From Micromonosporaceae bacterium (lineage in GTDB: Bacteria; Actinomycetota; Actinomycetes; Mycobacteriales; Micromonosporaceae): DNA of 19,767 nt. This document shows, in pieces, positions 1 through 7,641 of this stretch. Numbering within the stretch: position 1 is the stretch's first letter; each line of letters begins with the position of its first letter. Below the pieces are notes generated by a model. The model did no database searches. It was not told where the DNA came from and saw nothing but the letters and a program-made list of their open reading frames with translations. The stretch covers positions 1 to 19,767 of the forward strand of contig JADGGF010000022.1 of assembly GCA_019690055.1 (NCBI GenBank). Reading direction: 5' to 3'. The translations under genes were made by a program, and so were the position numbers.

Positions 1-560
1 CACCAGATGTGGGCCTCGCAGTTCATCTCGTACGAGAAGCCGGGCACCTGGCTGAACTCGGGCGGGCTGGGCACCAGGGCTACGCCGTGCCGGCGGCCAT
101 GGGGGCCAAGGTGGGCCGGCCCGACGCGGTGGTCTGGGCGATCGACGGTGATGGTTGCTTCCAGATGACCAACCAGGAGTTGGCCACGTGCGCCCTGGAG
201 GGCATCCCGATCAAGGTGGCCATCATCAACAACGGCAACCTCGGCATGGTGCGGCAGTGGCAGACGCTCTTCTACAACGAGCGCTACTCCAACACCGACC
301 TCGGCACCCACAAGCACCGCATCCCCGACTTCGTGAAGCTCGCCGAGGCGCTGGGCTGCACCGGGCTGCGCTGCGAGACCGCCGACGAGGTGGATCGCAC
401 CATCGAGATGGCAATGAAGATCAATGACGGCCCGGTGGTCGTCGACTTCGTGGTCGGCAAGGACGCCATGGTGTGGCCCATGGTCCCCGCCGGCACCAGC
501 AATGATGAGATCATGTTCGCTCGCGGCGTTCGGCCGGTGTTCGACGAGGACGACGTGTGA
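1..560 (+). CDS. ilvB: Acetolactate synthase large subunit, 3' part, with an apparent one-base frameshift
   Basis: This is the C-terminal part of the thiamine-diphosphate-dependent catalytic subunit of acetohydroxyacid synthase, which condenses two pyruvates, or pyruvate and 2-oxobutyrate, as the first common step of valine, leucine and isoleucine synthesis. Bases 1-75 read HQMWASQFISYEKPGTWLNS followed by GGLGT in frame 1. From base 78 the family sequence continues in frame 3 (GYAVPAAMGAKVG...), so the expected ATG codon of GGLGTMGY is reduced to AG at 76-77. The thiamine-diphosphate/Mg motif is clear: GDGCF near bases 147-161 and IINNGN near 223-240. The C-terminal VWPMVPAGTSNDEI is also typical. 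The 5' part lies outside the window. ilvN and ilvC follow on the same strand. Family assignment is certain; whether the frameshift is real or a sequencing error cannot be told from the sequence. Confidence 0.93.
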   Translation, partial: PDVGLAVHLVREAGHLAELGRAGHQGYAVPAAMGAKVGRPDAVVWAIDGDGCFQMTNQELATCALEGIPIKVAIINNGNLGMVRQWQTLFYNERYSNTDLGTHKHRIPDFVKLAEALGCTGLRCETADEVDRTIEMAMKINDGPVVVDFVVGKDAMVWPMVPAGTSNDEIMFARGVRPVFDEDDV

Positions 561-564
561 GTTT

Positions 565-618
565 GTCAGGAAGGACGCCTTGTTGACGCCTGGTGCCCAG
601 GAAGGACGCCTTCCTGAC
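565..618. repeat. 54-bp palindromic dispersed element, copy A
   Basis: This stretch between ilvB and ilvN matches 16225-16278 over 54 positions without gaps, with about 42 identities by eye. Its right half is a perfect hairpin: CAGGAAGG (598-605), loop ACG, CCTTCCTG (609-616). The left half carries a related GTCAGGAAGGACGCC arm. A further CCTTCCTGAC occurs at 648-657. It has no coding potential of its own and looks like a small REP- or MITE-like element, possibly working as a transcript hairpin between ilvB and ilvN. Confidence 0.75.
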
Positions 619-677
619 ACAGAGGCGGCGTTCAGGGCATCGAGGAACCTTCCTGACCTCGAGGAGGATGACACAGA

Positions 678-1190
678 TTGAACAAGCACACGCTGTCGGT
701 GCTGGTCGAGAACAAGCCAGGGGTCCTGGCCCGCGTGGCCGGCCTGTTCTCCCGCCGCGGATTCAACATCGATTCGCTCGCGGTCGGTGAGACCGAGCGT
801 CCCGAGATCTCCCGCATTACGATCGTCGTCAATGCCGAGGATTCGCCGCTGGAGCAGGTCACCAAGCAGCTCAACAAGCTCGTGAATGTCTTGAAGATCG
901 TTGAGCTGGAGCCGGGCAACTCGGTGCAGCGCGAGCTGCTGCTGGTCAAGGTCCGCGCCGACCGGACCCAGCGCTCGCAGGTTCTCGAGACGGTCCAGAT
1001 GTTCCGGGCCAAGGTGGTCGACGTCGCCCCCGACGCCCTGACCATCGAGGCGACCGGGACCGCGGAGAAGATCGAGGCGCTGTTGCGCGACCTCGAACCG
1101 TTCGGAATCAAGGAGATGGTGCAGTCGGGTCTGGTGGCGATCGGGCGGGGCTCCCGGTCGATCACCGCCCCTGTCCTGCGAGCGGCCTGA
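678..1190 (+). CDS. ilvN: Acetolactate synthase small (regulatory) subunit
   Basis: This is the regulatory subunit of acetohydroxyacid synthase, which activates the IlvB subunit and gives valine feedback inhibition. The protein has 170 residues, usual for the family. An N-terminal ACT domain (about 4-75) begins HTLSVLVENKPGVLARVAGL and contains FSRRGFNIDSLAVG. A C-terminal regulatory domain (about 80-165) contains RELLLVKVRADRTQRSQVLE and LEPFGIKEMVQSG. The start is taken as TTG 678, ten bases after a strong GAGGAGG (661-667). An ATG at 668 abuts that Shine-Dalgarno site and is in the wrong frame, so it is rejected. It lies downstream of ilvB, separated by the palindromic element, and 98 bases before ilvC, as in most actinobacterial ilvBNC operons. 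Confidence 0.95.
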   Translation: MNKHTLSVLVENKPGVLARVAGLFSRRGFNIDSLAVGETERPEISRITIVVNAEDSPLEQVTKQLNKLVNVLKIVELEPGNSVQRELLLVKVRADRTQRSQVLETVQMFRAKVVDVAPDALTIEATGTAEKIEALLRDLEPFGIKEMVQSGLVAIGRGSRSITAPVLRAA

Positions 1191-1288
1191 CAGGTCACTC
1201 GGCGAGAGATGCCACGCGGGTCCCGGGAGCATCGCGGCGAGCGAGCAGCGCACCGGGCGCGCCCAGAGGAAAGGTGAGGACACAACAC

Positions 1289-2302
<1,014 letters not shown>

Positions 2303-2342
2303 CGCCGGGCCGGCGTTGTGAGGGCCTGACGGACTCGAGCCA

Positions 2343-2378
2343 CCCTGTTGATCTAGGGCTCGCCCTAGATCAACAGGG
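2343..2378 (+). terminator. Strong hairpin after ilvC
   Basis: A perfect 17-bp inverted repeat, CCCTGTTGATCTAGGGC (2343-2359) and its complement (2362-2378), with a two-base spacer. It lies about 40 bases after the ilvC stop. There is no T-run, as is common for actinobacterial terminators. It probably ends the ilvBNC transcript and insulates mpgS. Confidence 0.75.
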
Positions 2379-2456
2379 CCCCGGTTGCGGCAGAACCGTC
2401 ATGACAAATCCTGCCAAACCCGGGCAAATTAGGTCCGGGATGTCACGCAATCGTCA

Positions 2457-2480
2457 ATACCCGTGGGTATGGTCCGCGCA
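2457..2480 (+). promoter_or_regulatory. Probable leaderless mpgS promoter overlapped by an inverted repeat
   Basis: TATGGT (2468-2473) fits the actinobacterial TAnnnT -10 box and ends six bases before the mpgS ATG at 2480, so transcription would begin at or next to the start codon. No Shine-Dalgarno site is visible, which agrees with a leaderless mRNA. No convincing -35 box is seen. An inverted repeat, ATACCC-GT-GGGTAT (2457-2470), overlaps the -10 box and could be an operator. This is inference from sequence only. Confidence 0.4.
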
Positions 2481-3796
2481 TGCGGCTGGAGTACCCCCAC
2501 CGGACGGAGCGCTTCGGCGCCGTACGCATCCGCAACCTGCAGCGGGTCATCGAGATTGACTCGGGGCCGGACCGAGGCGATGACCTGGCCAGCGATCTGG
2601 CTGCGGTGCAGTGCGTCCCCACGAGCAGGATCCGGGAGATCGAAGCAGATCTCGTCGTTGTCGTCCCGTGCAAGAACGAGACCAGGAAGGTCATCGAGGG
2701 AGTCCTGTCGGGGATCCCGCACGACTGCCTCATCGTCCTGGTCTCCAACAGCGACCGCGTGCCGGTTGACCAGTACGCGGAGGAAGTGGAGGTGCTGGAG
2801 CAGTTCTGTCGCGTCTCCCAACGGCCGGCGCTGTCGGTGCACCAGCGCGACCCGGGTCTGGCGGCCGCGGTCAAGGCGGCCGGGATGCCCGAGCTGGTGG
2901 GCGACGACGGCCTCGTGCACAACGGCAAGGGCGAGGCGATGCTGGTCGGCACGGCCCTGGCCGCGCTCTCAGGTCGGCGGTACATCGGCTATGTCGATGC
3001 AGATAACTATGTACCGGGCGCGGTGACCGAGTACTGCAAGGCGTACGCGGCCGGGCTGCACCTGGCCGGGGGACCGTTCAGCATGGTCCGCATCTGTTGG
3101 GGATCCAAGCCGAAGCTGCGCGACGGCCGGATGTTCTTCAGCCGCTGGGGTCGCAGCTCCGAGGTGGTCAACCAGTTCCTCAACCGGCTCATCGGTGAGT
3201 ACAGCGGTTTCGGGACCGACGTCATCGCGACCGGGAACTCGGGCGAGCACGCGCTGACCATGGATCTGGCCGTACGCCTGCGCACCGCCAGCGGATTCGC
3301 CGTCGAGCCCTACCACTTCATCGATCTTTTCGAGCAGTTCGGCGGGCTGCTCGACACGCCCCACGCCGACGTGTTGGGTAGCTCGGTCAACGTCGTGCAG
3401 ATCGAGTCCCGCAACCCGCACTTCCACGACGACAAGGGCGCCGAGCACGTCCAGGGCATGCGCACGCAGGCCCTCAACGCCCTGTACCACTCGCCGATCT
3501 GCCCGCCCTCGGTGCGCGACGCCATCCAGGAGTTCCTGGAGGCGGAGGGCGCGATCGAGCCCGGGACACGACCACCGACCGAGCGCATCTACCCGCCGGT
3601 CGCCACGATGGCGCTGGACATCTTCTATGACGCGCTGGTGGCCGAGGCGTCGAGCTTCCGGCAGATGCAGCGCCGCGAGATCGTCGGCGTCCGGGGGGAT
3701 GCCCCGATCCGGCGTCCCGCATTGCTCGGGGATTCCGCTCCGGCAGGCTGCGGGGAGTTACTGTCGTCCCAGGCGGATGCCTCCGTCGATGCGTGA
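2480..3796 (+). CDS. mpgS: Mannosyl-3-phosphoglycerate synthase (GT55)
   Basis: This enzyme transfers mannose from GDP-mannose to 3-phosphoglycerate, the first step of two-step mannosylglycerate synthesis. Mannosylglycerate is a compatible solute best known from thermophiles and halotolerant organisms. The 438-residue protein follows the archaeal and Thermus MpgS pattern: FGAVRI near 12-17, VVPCKNE at 61-67, VSNSD at 88-92, HQRDPGLA at 121-128, GKGEAMLVG at 149-157, the metal/nucleotide motif DADNYVPG at 173-180, ATGNSGEHALTMDLA near 250-264 and NPHFHDDKG at 312-320. The last 40 or so residues extend beyond the typical 390-400-residue enzymes and look disordered. No Shine-Dalgarno precedes the ATG. 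It overlaps mpgP. The actinobacterial glucosyl-3-phosphoglycerate synthase GpgS is a different family; this protein matches GT55 much better. Assignment rests on recalled family motifs. Confidence 0.9.
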   Translation: MRLEYPHRTERFGAVRIRNLQRVIEIDSGPDRGDDLASDLAAVQCVPTSRIREIEADLVVVVPCKNETRKVIEGVLSGIPHDCLIVLVSNSDRVPVDQYAEEVEVLEQFCRVSQRPALSVHQRDPGLAAAVKAAGMPELVGDDGLVHNGKGEAMLVGTALAALSGRRYIGYVDADNYVPGAVTEYCKAYAAGLHLAGGPFSMVRICWGSKPKLRDGRMFFSRWGRSSEVVNQFLNRLIGEYSGFGTDVIATGNSGEHALTMDLAVRLRTASGFAVEPYHFIDLFEQFGGLLDTPHADVLGSSVNVVQIESRNPHFHDDKGAEHVQGMRTQALNALYHSPICPPSVRDAIQEFLEAEGAIEPGTRPPTERIYPPVATMALDIFYDALVAEASSFRQMQRREIVGVRGDAPIRRPALLGDSAPAGCGELLSSQADASVDA

Positions 3797-4547
3797 CCGG
3801 ATCCTGTTCACCGACCTCGACGGGACCCTGCTGAGCCACCACGACTACCGACCGGGTCCGGCGCGCGCCGCTGTCGAGCGCCTGCAGGCCAGCGGTGTCG
3901 CGGTGATTCCCGTGACGTCCAAGACCGGCGCCGAGCTCGGCCCGATCGTCGCCGAGCTCGGTCTGCGCGACGGCTGGGTCGCCGAGAACGGGGCGGAGAT
4001 CCGCTGGCCCGGCCCGGCCGCGCCCACCGTCCACGGGACGCCGTACGACCAGGTGCGCGCCGGCCTGGCGGCCGCGGCGGCCGCGGCGGAGGTGACGGTG
4101 CGGGGCTTCGGAGACATGAGCGACGCCGAGGTGGCCGCGCTCACCGGACTCACGCTGTCAGCGGCCCGGGCGGCCCGAACCCGGGCCTACTCGGAGAGCT
4201 TCGTGGTCCTGCACGGCAGCGTCACCGCCCTGCAGGGCGAGCTGCGGCGGCGCGGCCTGCGCGCCGTGCGCGGGGGACGGTTCCTCACCGCGACGGGCCT
4301 GCACGACAAGGGCACCGCGGTCCGCGCCATCCTCGCCCGACTGCTGCCGGCGACGAGCTGGGCCGTTGGTGATGCGCCCAACGACGCCCCGATGCTCGCT
4401 GCGGTCGCGCATCCCTACCAGGTTCGGCGGCCGGACGGTACGTGGGCGCAGCTCGATGTCGCCGGGGTTATTCGGGTCGACGGGGTGGGCCCGGCGGGTT
4501 TCGTCGAGGTGGCGGAGCGGCTGCTGTCCCAGGTCATGGCGGGGTGA
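3789..4547 (+). CDS. mpgP: Mannosyl-3-phosphoglycerate phosphatase (HAD superfamily)
   Basis: This phosphatase removes the phosphate from mannosyl-3-phosphoglycerate to give mannosylglycerate, the second step after MpgS. The protein has 252 residues, normal for the HAD-IIB MPGP family. Motif I is DLDGTLL (nucleophile Asp9, acid/base Asp11), motif II is VTSK (42-45), motif III probably Lys174 in HDKGTAV, and motif IV GDAPNDAPML (194-203). A cap domain lies between about 80 and 165. The ATG at 3789 overlaps the mpgS stop by 8 bases; an in-frame ATG at 3777 is possible and would add four residues. Neither has an ideal ribosome-binding site, so translational coupling to mpgS is likely. Its 3' end overlaps the convergent kinase gene by 14 bases, leaving no room for a terminator. 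Confidence 0.88.
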   Translation: MRDRILFTDLDGTLLSHHDYRPGPARAAVERLQASGVAVIPVTSKTGAELGPIVAELGLRDGWVAENGAEIRWPGPAAPTVHGTPYDQVRAGLAAAAAAAEVTVRGFGDMSDAEVAALTGLTLSAARAARTRAYSESFVVLHGSVTALQGELRRRGLRAVRGGRFLTATGLHDKGTAVRAILARLLPATSWAVGDAPNDAPMLAAVAHPYQVRRPDGTWAQLDVAGVIRVDGVGPAGFVEVAERLLSQVMAG

Positions 4548-5829
4548 CGATCATGGCGGGTTGGGCGCGATCCCGGGGTCCCGGGGTCGTGGGGAAGGAC
4601 AGCTCGACGAGGGCGCCGCCGAGCGGGCTGGTGCCCAGGCCCATGGTGCCGCCGGCCACCTCGGCCGTCCGCCGGGCGATGTCGAGGCCCAGACCGGTGG
4701 AGCCGGTGGTGTCGTCATGGGAGGGCTTCGATGCAACCGGGAAGCCCGGGCCGCCGTCCTCGACGCGGAGGACGCACCGGTCGGCGGTCGCGGTCACCGA
4801 CACCTTCACGGGCGCACCGTCCGGTGTGTGGCTGAACACGTTGCCCAGCAGGGCATCCAGCGCCGCGGCCAGGTCGGGGGCGGGGACGGCCACCACGGCC
4901 GGTCCCGGCGGCAGGGCGAGCTCGATGGGACGGCCCGACTCCTCGGCGAGCGCCGACCAGAAGGCCGTACGCTCCGCCACCACGGCCACCAGATCGGCCT
5001 GCGGGTGCACGCCCGCCCGGACCGGGCGACGGGCCGTGCGGATCAGCTCGTCCACCTCGCGGATCAGCGCCTCCACATCGGACCCGAGCCGCGCTCGCTC
5101 CTGCGGATCCCGTACGGCGTCGATGTCCAGGCGCAGCGCGGTCAGTGGCGTGCGCAACCGGTGGGCCAGGCTCGCCACCTCGTCCCGCTCGGCCTGCAGC
5201 AGCTCGCCGATCCGGGCGGCCAGCCGGTTGAGCTCGGCCGCCACCCGCTGCAGCTCGGGCGGGCCGGTCGTTGCCGCCCGTACGGTCAGGTCACCGGCGG
5301 CCAGCCGGTCGGCGGTCGCGGCGAGCGCGGTGACCGAGCCGACCAGACGGCGACCGAGCCGGTCCGCGAGCAGCAGACTGAGCCCGACGAGCACCAGCCC
5401 GACCGCCGCGAGCAGCAGCCAGCTCCGCAACACTCCACTGTGGAGTGAACTGTCGGGGACGAACACCCGCACCACCGGGGTACCGGTGGACAGGCCGTTG
5501 ACCGGGACGAGCACCTCCACCCCGCCGGTGGTGCGGGCGGCGAACGCCTCGCCCCGGCTGGCCAGCTCGACCGCGGGCCCGCGCCGGGCCGGAGCGCCGA
5601 CGGTGGTGCCGTCGCTGTAGAAGACGGTCAACGCCACCTCGTCGTCGCGCGGCGTCTGGCCCACGGCCACCAGGGCCGCGGCCGCCTGGGCGCGCGTGGT
5701 CGCGTCGGCGATCGCCCGCTGCTCGGCCGTCATGCGCAGGACAACGCCCAGCGGGGCCAGAAACGCGGCCAGGACCACGGCGGTGGTGGTCGCCACGAGC
5801 AGGTTCACCTGAGCCCGGACCCCGGTCAT
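4534..5829 (-). CDS. Two-component sensor histidine kinase
   Basis: This is a membrane sensor kinase of 431 residues. Transmembrane helix 1 is about residues 9-30, an extracytoplasmic sensor region is about 31-133, and helix 2 about 134-155. A HAMP linker (about 156-208) follows. The HisKA motif SLAHRLRTPLTALR places the phospho-accepting His at 223. The ATPase domain has Asn330 (GNVFSHTP), the G1 box VEDGGPGFP (356-364) and the G2 box STGLGLDIA (377-385). The ATG at 5829 overlaps the regulator stop as ATGA, so the two are translationally coupled and form one system. The signal is unknown; the neighbouring secreted protein at 6823 may be a target or an accessory sensor component. Confidence 0.93.
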   Translation of the reverse strand: MTGVRAQVNLLVATTTAVVLAAFLAPLGVVLRMTAEQRAIADATTRAQAAAALVAVGQTPRDDEVALTVFYSDGTTVGAPARRGPAVELASRGEAFAARTTGGVEVLVPVNGLSTGTPVVRVFVPDSSLHSGVLRSWLLLAAVGLVLVGLSLLLADRLGRRLVGSVTALAATADRLAAGDLTVRAATTGPPELQRVAAELNRLAARIGELLQAERDEVASLAHRLRTPLTALRLDIDAVRDPQERARLGSDVEALIREVDELIRTARRPVRAGVHPQADLVAVVAERTAFWSALAEESGRPIELALPPGPAVVAVPAPDLAAALDALLGNVFSHTPDGAPVKVSVTATADRCVLRVEDGGPGFPVASKPSHDDTTGSTGLGLDIARRTAEVAGGTMGLGTSPLGGALVELSFPTTPGPRDRAQPAMIVTPP

Positions 5830-6581
5830 GGCGGCGGCACCTCGTCGACGCCGGCCAGCGGTGCTTCGGCGTCCGAGTCGTCGCCGCCCGTCGTCGGCGG
5901 CTCCGCCCAGCCGAACCGCACTCCCACGCCCCGAACCGTGTGCAGGAACTGGGGCTTGTCGGCGGTCTCGCCGAGCTTGCGGCGCAGCCAGGACAGGTGC
6001 ACGTCCACGGTCTTGTCGGCCGCCCCGTAGGGCGCTCGCCACACCTCCGCCATCAGCTCTCGCTTCGTCACCACCGTTCCCGCCCGTTGCGCCAGGTAGG
6101 CGAGGAGATCGAACTCGCGGGGCGTGAGGTCCAGCGTCTGCCCGTGCACGGTGGCGACGCGGGCGGCCAGGTCGACCGTGAGCGGGCCGACGACCACGGG
6201 TTGGGGAGCGCGCGAGCCGGCCTCGGTGCGGCGCAGCACGGCGCGGATCCGGGCGTCGAGCTGGTTCGCGCCGAACGGCTTGACCAGGTAGTCGTCGGCC
6301 CCGGAATCCAGCGCCCGGACGATCTCGCTCTCCTCCTCGCGCGCGGTCGCGACGATGACCGGCACCGTGCTCACCCCGCGGAGCATGCGTAAAACGTCGT
6401 GTCCGTCCACATCGGGCAGTCCCAGGTCGATGAGGACGAGATCGGGTCGGTCACGGACCGCCTGCTCGAGCGCGGCCATGCCGGTCGCGGCCCAGCTCGT
6501 CGCGTAGCCGCGGTCGGCCAGCGCGCGCAGCAGGGCCGACCGGACCTGCGGCTCGTCCTCCACCACGAGGATGTGGGGCAT
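5826..6581 (-). CDS. OmpR/PhoB-family response regulator
   Basis: This DNA-binding regulator, about 251 residues, is the partner of the downstream kinase. The receiver domain (about 3-115) has the acidic pocket VVEDE (Asp9), phospho-acceptor Asp52 in LIDLGLPD, and the conserved Lys in DDYLVKPF. The winged-helix domain (about 130-225) has LTPREFDLLAYLAQ and the C-terminal VDVHLSWLRRKLGE and TVRGVGVRF typical of the OmpR class. A disordered acidic tail of about 25 residues follows. The start is taken as ATG 6581 because MPHILVVEDEP matches the family; a GTG at 6590 would add three residues. It is divergent from the secreted-protein gene at 6823, with the 27-bp repeats in between. Confidence 0.93.
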   Translation of the reverse strand: MPHILVVEDEPQVRSALLRALADRGYATSWAATGMAALEQAVRDRPDLVLIDLGLPDVDGHDVLRMLRGVSTVPVIVATAREEESEIVRALDSGADDYLVKPFGANQLDARIRAVLRRTEAGSRAPQPVVVGPLTVDLAARVATVHGQTLDLTPREFDLLAYLAQRAGTVVTKRELMAEVWRAPYGAADKTVDVHLSWLRRKLGETADKPQFLHTVRGVGVRFGWAEPPTTGGDDSDAEAPLAGVDEVPPP

Positions 6582-6641
6582 GCGCTGCACGGTACCGTGA
6601 CCTGCCGCTGACGCGGACCACCTGACGCGGCCTACCTTGGC

Positions 6642-6776
6642 TTGCCGCGCCCGCGGCCTGCCTCTGATCTGCCGCTCCCGCGGCCTGCCTTTGACCTGCC
6701 GCTCCCGCGGCCTGCCTTTGACCTGCCGCTCCCGCGGCCTGCCTTTGACCTGCCGCTCCCGCGGCCTACCTTTGAG
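6642..6776. repeat. Five tandem 27-bp repeats
   Basis: Five head-to-tail copies of a 27-bp unit containing CTCCCGCGGCCTGCCTTTGAC lie at 6642-6668, 6669-6695, 6696-6722, 6723-6749 and 6750-6776. The middle three are identical; the first and last have a few substitutions. Degenerate partial units may extend back to about 6602. The block fills most of the divergent intergenic region between the response regulator and the secreted-protein gene. There are no unique spacers, so it is not a CRISPR array. Confidence 0.95.
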
Positions 6777-6799
6777 CTGTCTTTAGCGCGACATTAACT
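6745..6799 (+). promoter_or_regulatory. Candidate promoter and OmpR-type direct repeats for the secreted-protein gene
   Basis: TTGACC (6745-6750), supplied by the junction of repeat units 4 and 5, and TACCTT (6767-6772) are 16 bases apart and make a good sigma-70-type promoter. The -10 box exists only because unit 5 has CCTACC where the other units have CCTGCC. A second possibility is TTGAGC (6772-6777) with TTAACT (6794-6799), also 16 apart. CTTTA (6781-6785) and CATTA (6792-6796) are 11 bases apart, the spacing of OmpR-family half-sites. All of this is inference from pattern. Confidence 0.4.
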
Positions 6800-6822
6800 A
6801 CGACCGAGCCAGGATCGGCCCC

Positions 6823-7347
6823 ATGAACAGATCCTCAGTGCGCCCGCTGGTCTGGGTCATCGCGGCCGTCGCGGTGACCGCCACGGCCACGGCGCTCATT
6901 ACCGCATCTCTGGTGGCCGACGACTCGGTCCGCTCCCCACAGCAGGTGGCCGACGCGCTGGCCGCCGCCACGACCACGCCCACCACGTCCACACCGACGA
7001 CCTCCGGCACGCCCGGCACGGCGACGTCGACGACCACCGTGGTCGGCGGGGCCGGCGACCTCACCTCCACCCTCACCCCAGGGATCGTCACGGTTCACTG
7101 TGACGGCGCCCTCGCGAGCCTGGTCGGCTGGAGCCCCAACCCCGGATGGCGCGCAGACGATCCGGTGCGGGGTCCGGCGGCCGAGGTGAGCGTGCGGTTC
7201 GAGAGCGACGTGGCCGCCGACTACAAGGTGACCGCGACATGTGCCCAGGGCGTGCCCGTGGTCAATCTCGGCCCCGACGACCATCACGGCGGGGGCGACG
7301 ATGACGACGATCACCGCGGTCGGGGCCGAGGGAGCGACGACTACTGA
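6823..7347 (+). CDS. Secreted or membrane-anchored protein with Thr-rich linker and Asp/His-rich tail
   Basis: I do not recognise a named family. The 174-residue product has a short basic N-terminus and one hydrophobic segment (about 9-31) that acts as a signal anchor or signal peptide. A Thr/Pro/Ser-rich linker (about 49-72) follows, then a small domain (about 80-149) with two cysteines, Cys93 and Cys140, which could form a disulfide outside the cell. The tail (about 150-174) is dominated by Asp, His, Gly and Arg (DDHHGGGDDDDDH), suggesting possible divalent-metal binding. AGGA (6811-6814) lies eight bases before the ATG. It is divergent from the two-component genes and shares their upstream region, so it may be a target of that regulator. 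Being a real gene is likely; function is unknown. Confidence 0.8.
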   Translation: MNRSSVRPLVWVIAAVAVTATATALITASLVADDSVRSPQQVADALAAATTTPTTSTPTTSGTPGTATSTTTVVGGAGDLTSTLTPGIVTVHCDGALASLVGWSPNPGWRADDPVRGPAAEVSVRFESDVAADYKVTATCAQGVPVVNLGPDDHHGGGDDDDDHRGRGRGSDDY

Positions 7348-7383
7348 TTGGTCGTGCGTTGGCCACTGACCAGTCGTGCGTTG

Positions 7384-7425
7384 ACCGGTCACGGGTCGAC
7401 GGTCGCCCGTCGACTCGTGACCGGT
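7384..7425 (+). terminator. Long hairpin after the secreted-protein gene
   Basis: ACCGGTCACG (7384-7393) plus GTCGACGG (7395-7402) pair with CCGTCGAC (7407-7414) and CGTGACCGGT (7416-7425), with a TCGC loop and a single G-T opposition that can wobble-pair in RNA. The 19-bp stem lies about 37 bases after the stop codon. There is no T-run. Two direct copies of GTCGTGCGTTG (7351 and 7373) lie just before it. Confidence 0.7.
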
Positions 7426-7469
7426 TACCTGTCCGGCGGCAGTCCGGCGCGGGTCTCCTCGGCGAGACG

Positions 7470-7523
7470 GTGACGGCCGTCACGGCACGGCGCGTGCACG
7501 GGGCACGGGCTACGCCCTACCAT
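7470..7523 (+). promoter_or_regulatory. Candidate serA control region: 14-bp palindrome and -10 box
   Basis: GTGACGGCCGTCAC (7470-7483) is a perfect 14-bp palindrome and a possible operator. TACCAT (7518-7523) fits the TAnnnT -10 consensus, but I see no good -35 box. If this is the promoter, the serA leader would be about 110 bases. The gene-free stretch 7348-7641 otherwise holds only the upstream hairpin and short repeats. Confidence 0.3.
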
Positions 7524-7641
7524 CGGTGGCGACTCACCCTGCGGGCGCACCGCCGCGCTCGTGTTGCTTCCGGCGCCCCGTTGGCCGGATCACATCCACC
7601 GCCCGGTAGCCGTCGCTGCCGTACCGCCCCCCGAGGTGAAC

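Noticed and set aside
668..790. ATG at 668 as the ilvN start
   Set aside because: It is in a different frame from the ACT-domain sequence and has zero spacing to the Shine-Dalgarno site.
2480..3796. Assignment of the glycosyltransferase as glucosyl-3-phosphoglycerate synthase (GpgS)
   Set aside because: The motif series and the neighbouring MPGP-type phosphatase fit the GT55 MpgS family; GpgS belongs to a different family (GT81).
4366..5620. Long + strand open frames of 360 and 392 codons opposite the histidine kinase
   Set aside because: The minus strand encodes all kinase motifs in order; the + frames show only Arg/Ser/Ala-rich shadow sequence.
6642..6776. 27-bp repeats as a CRISPR array
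   Set aside because: The units are contiguous with no unique spacers, and there are no cas genes.
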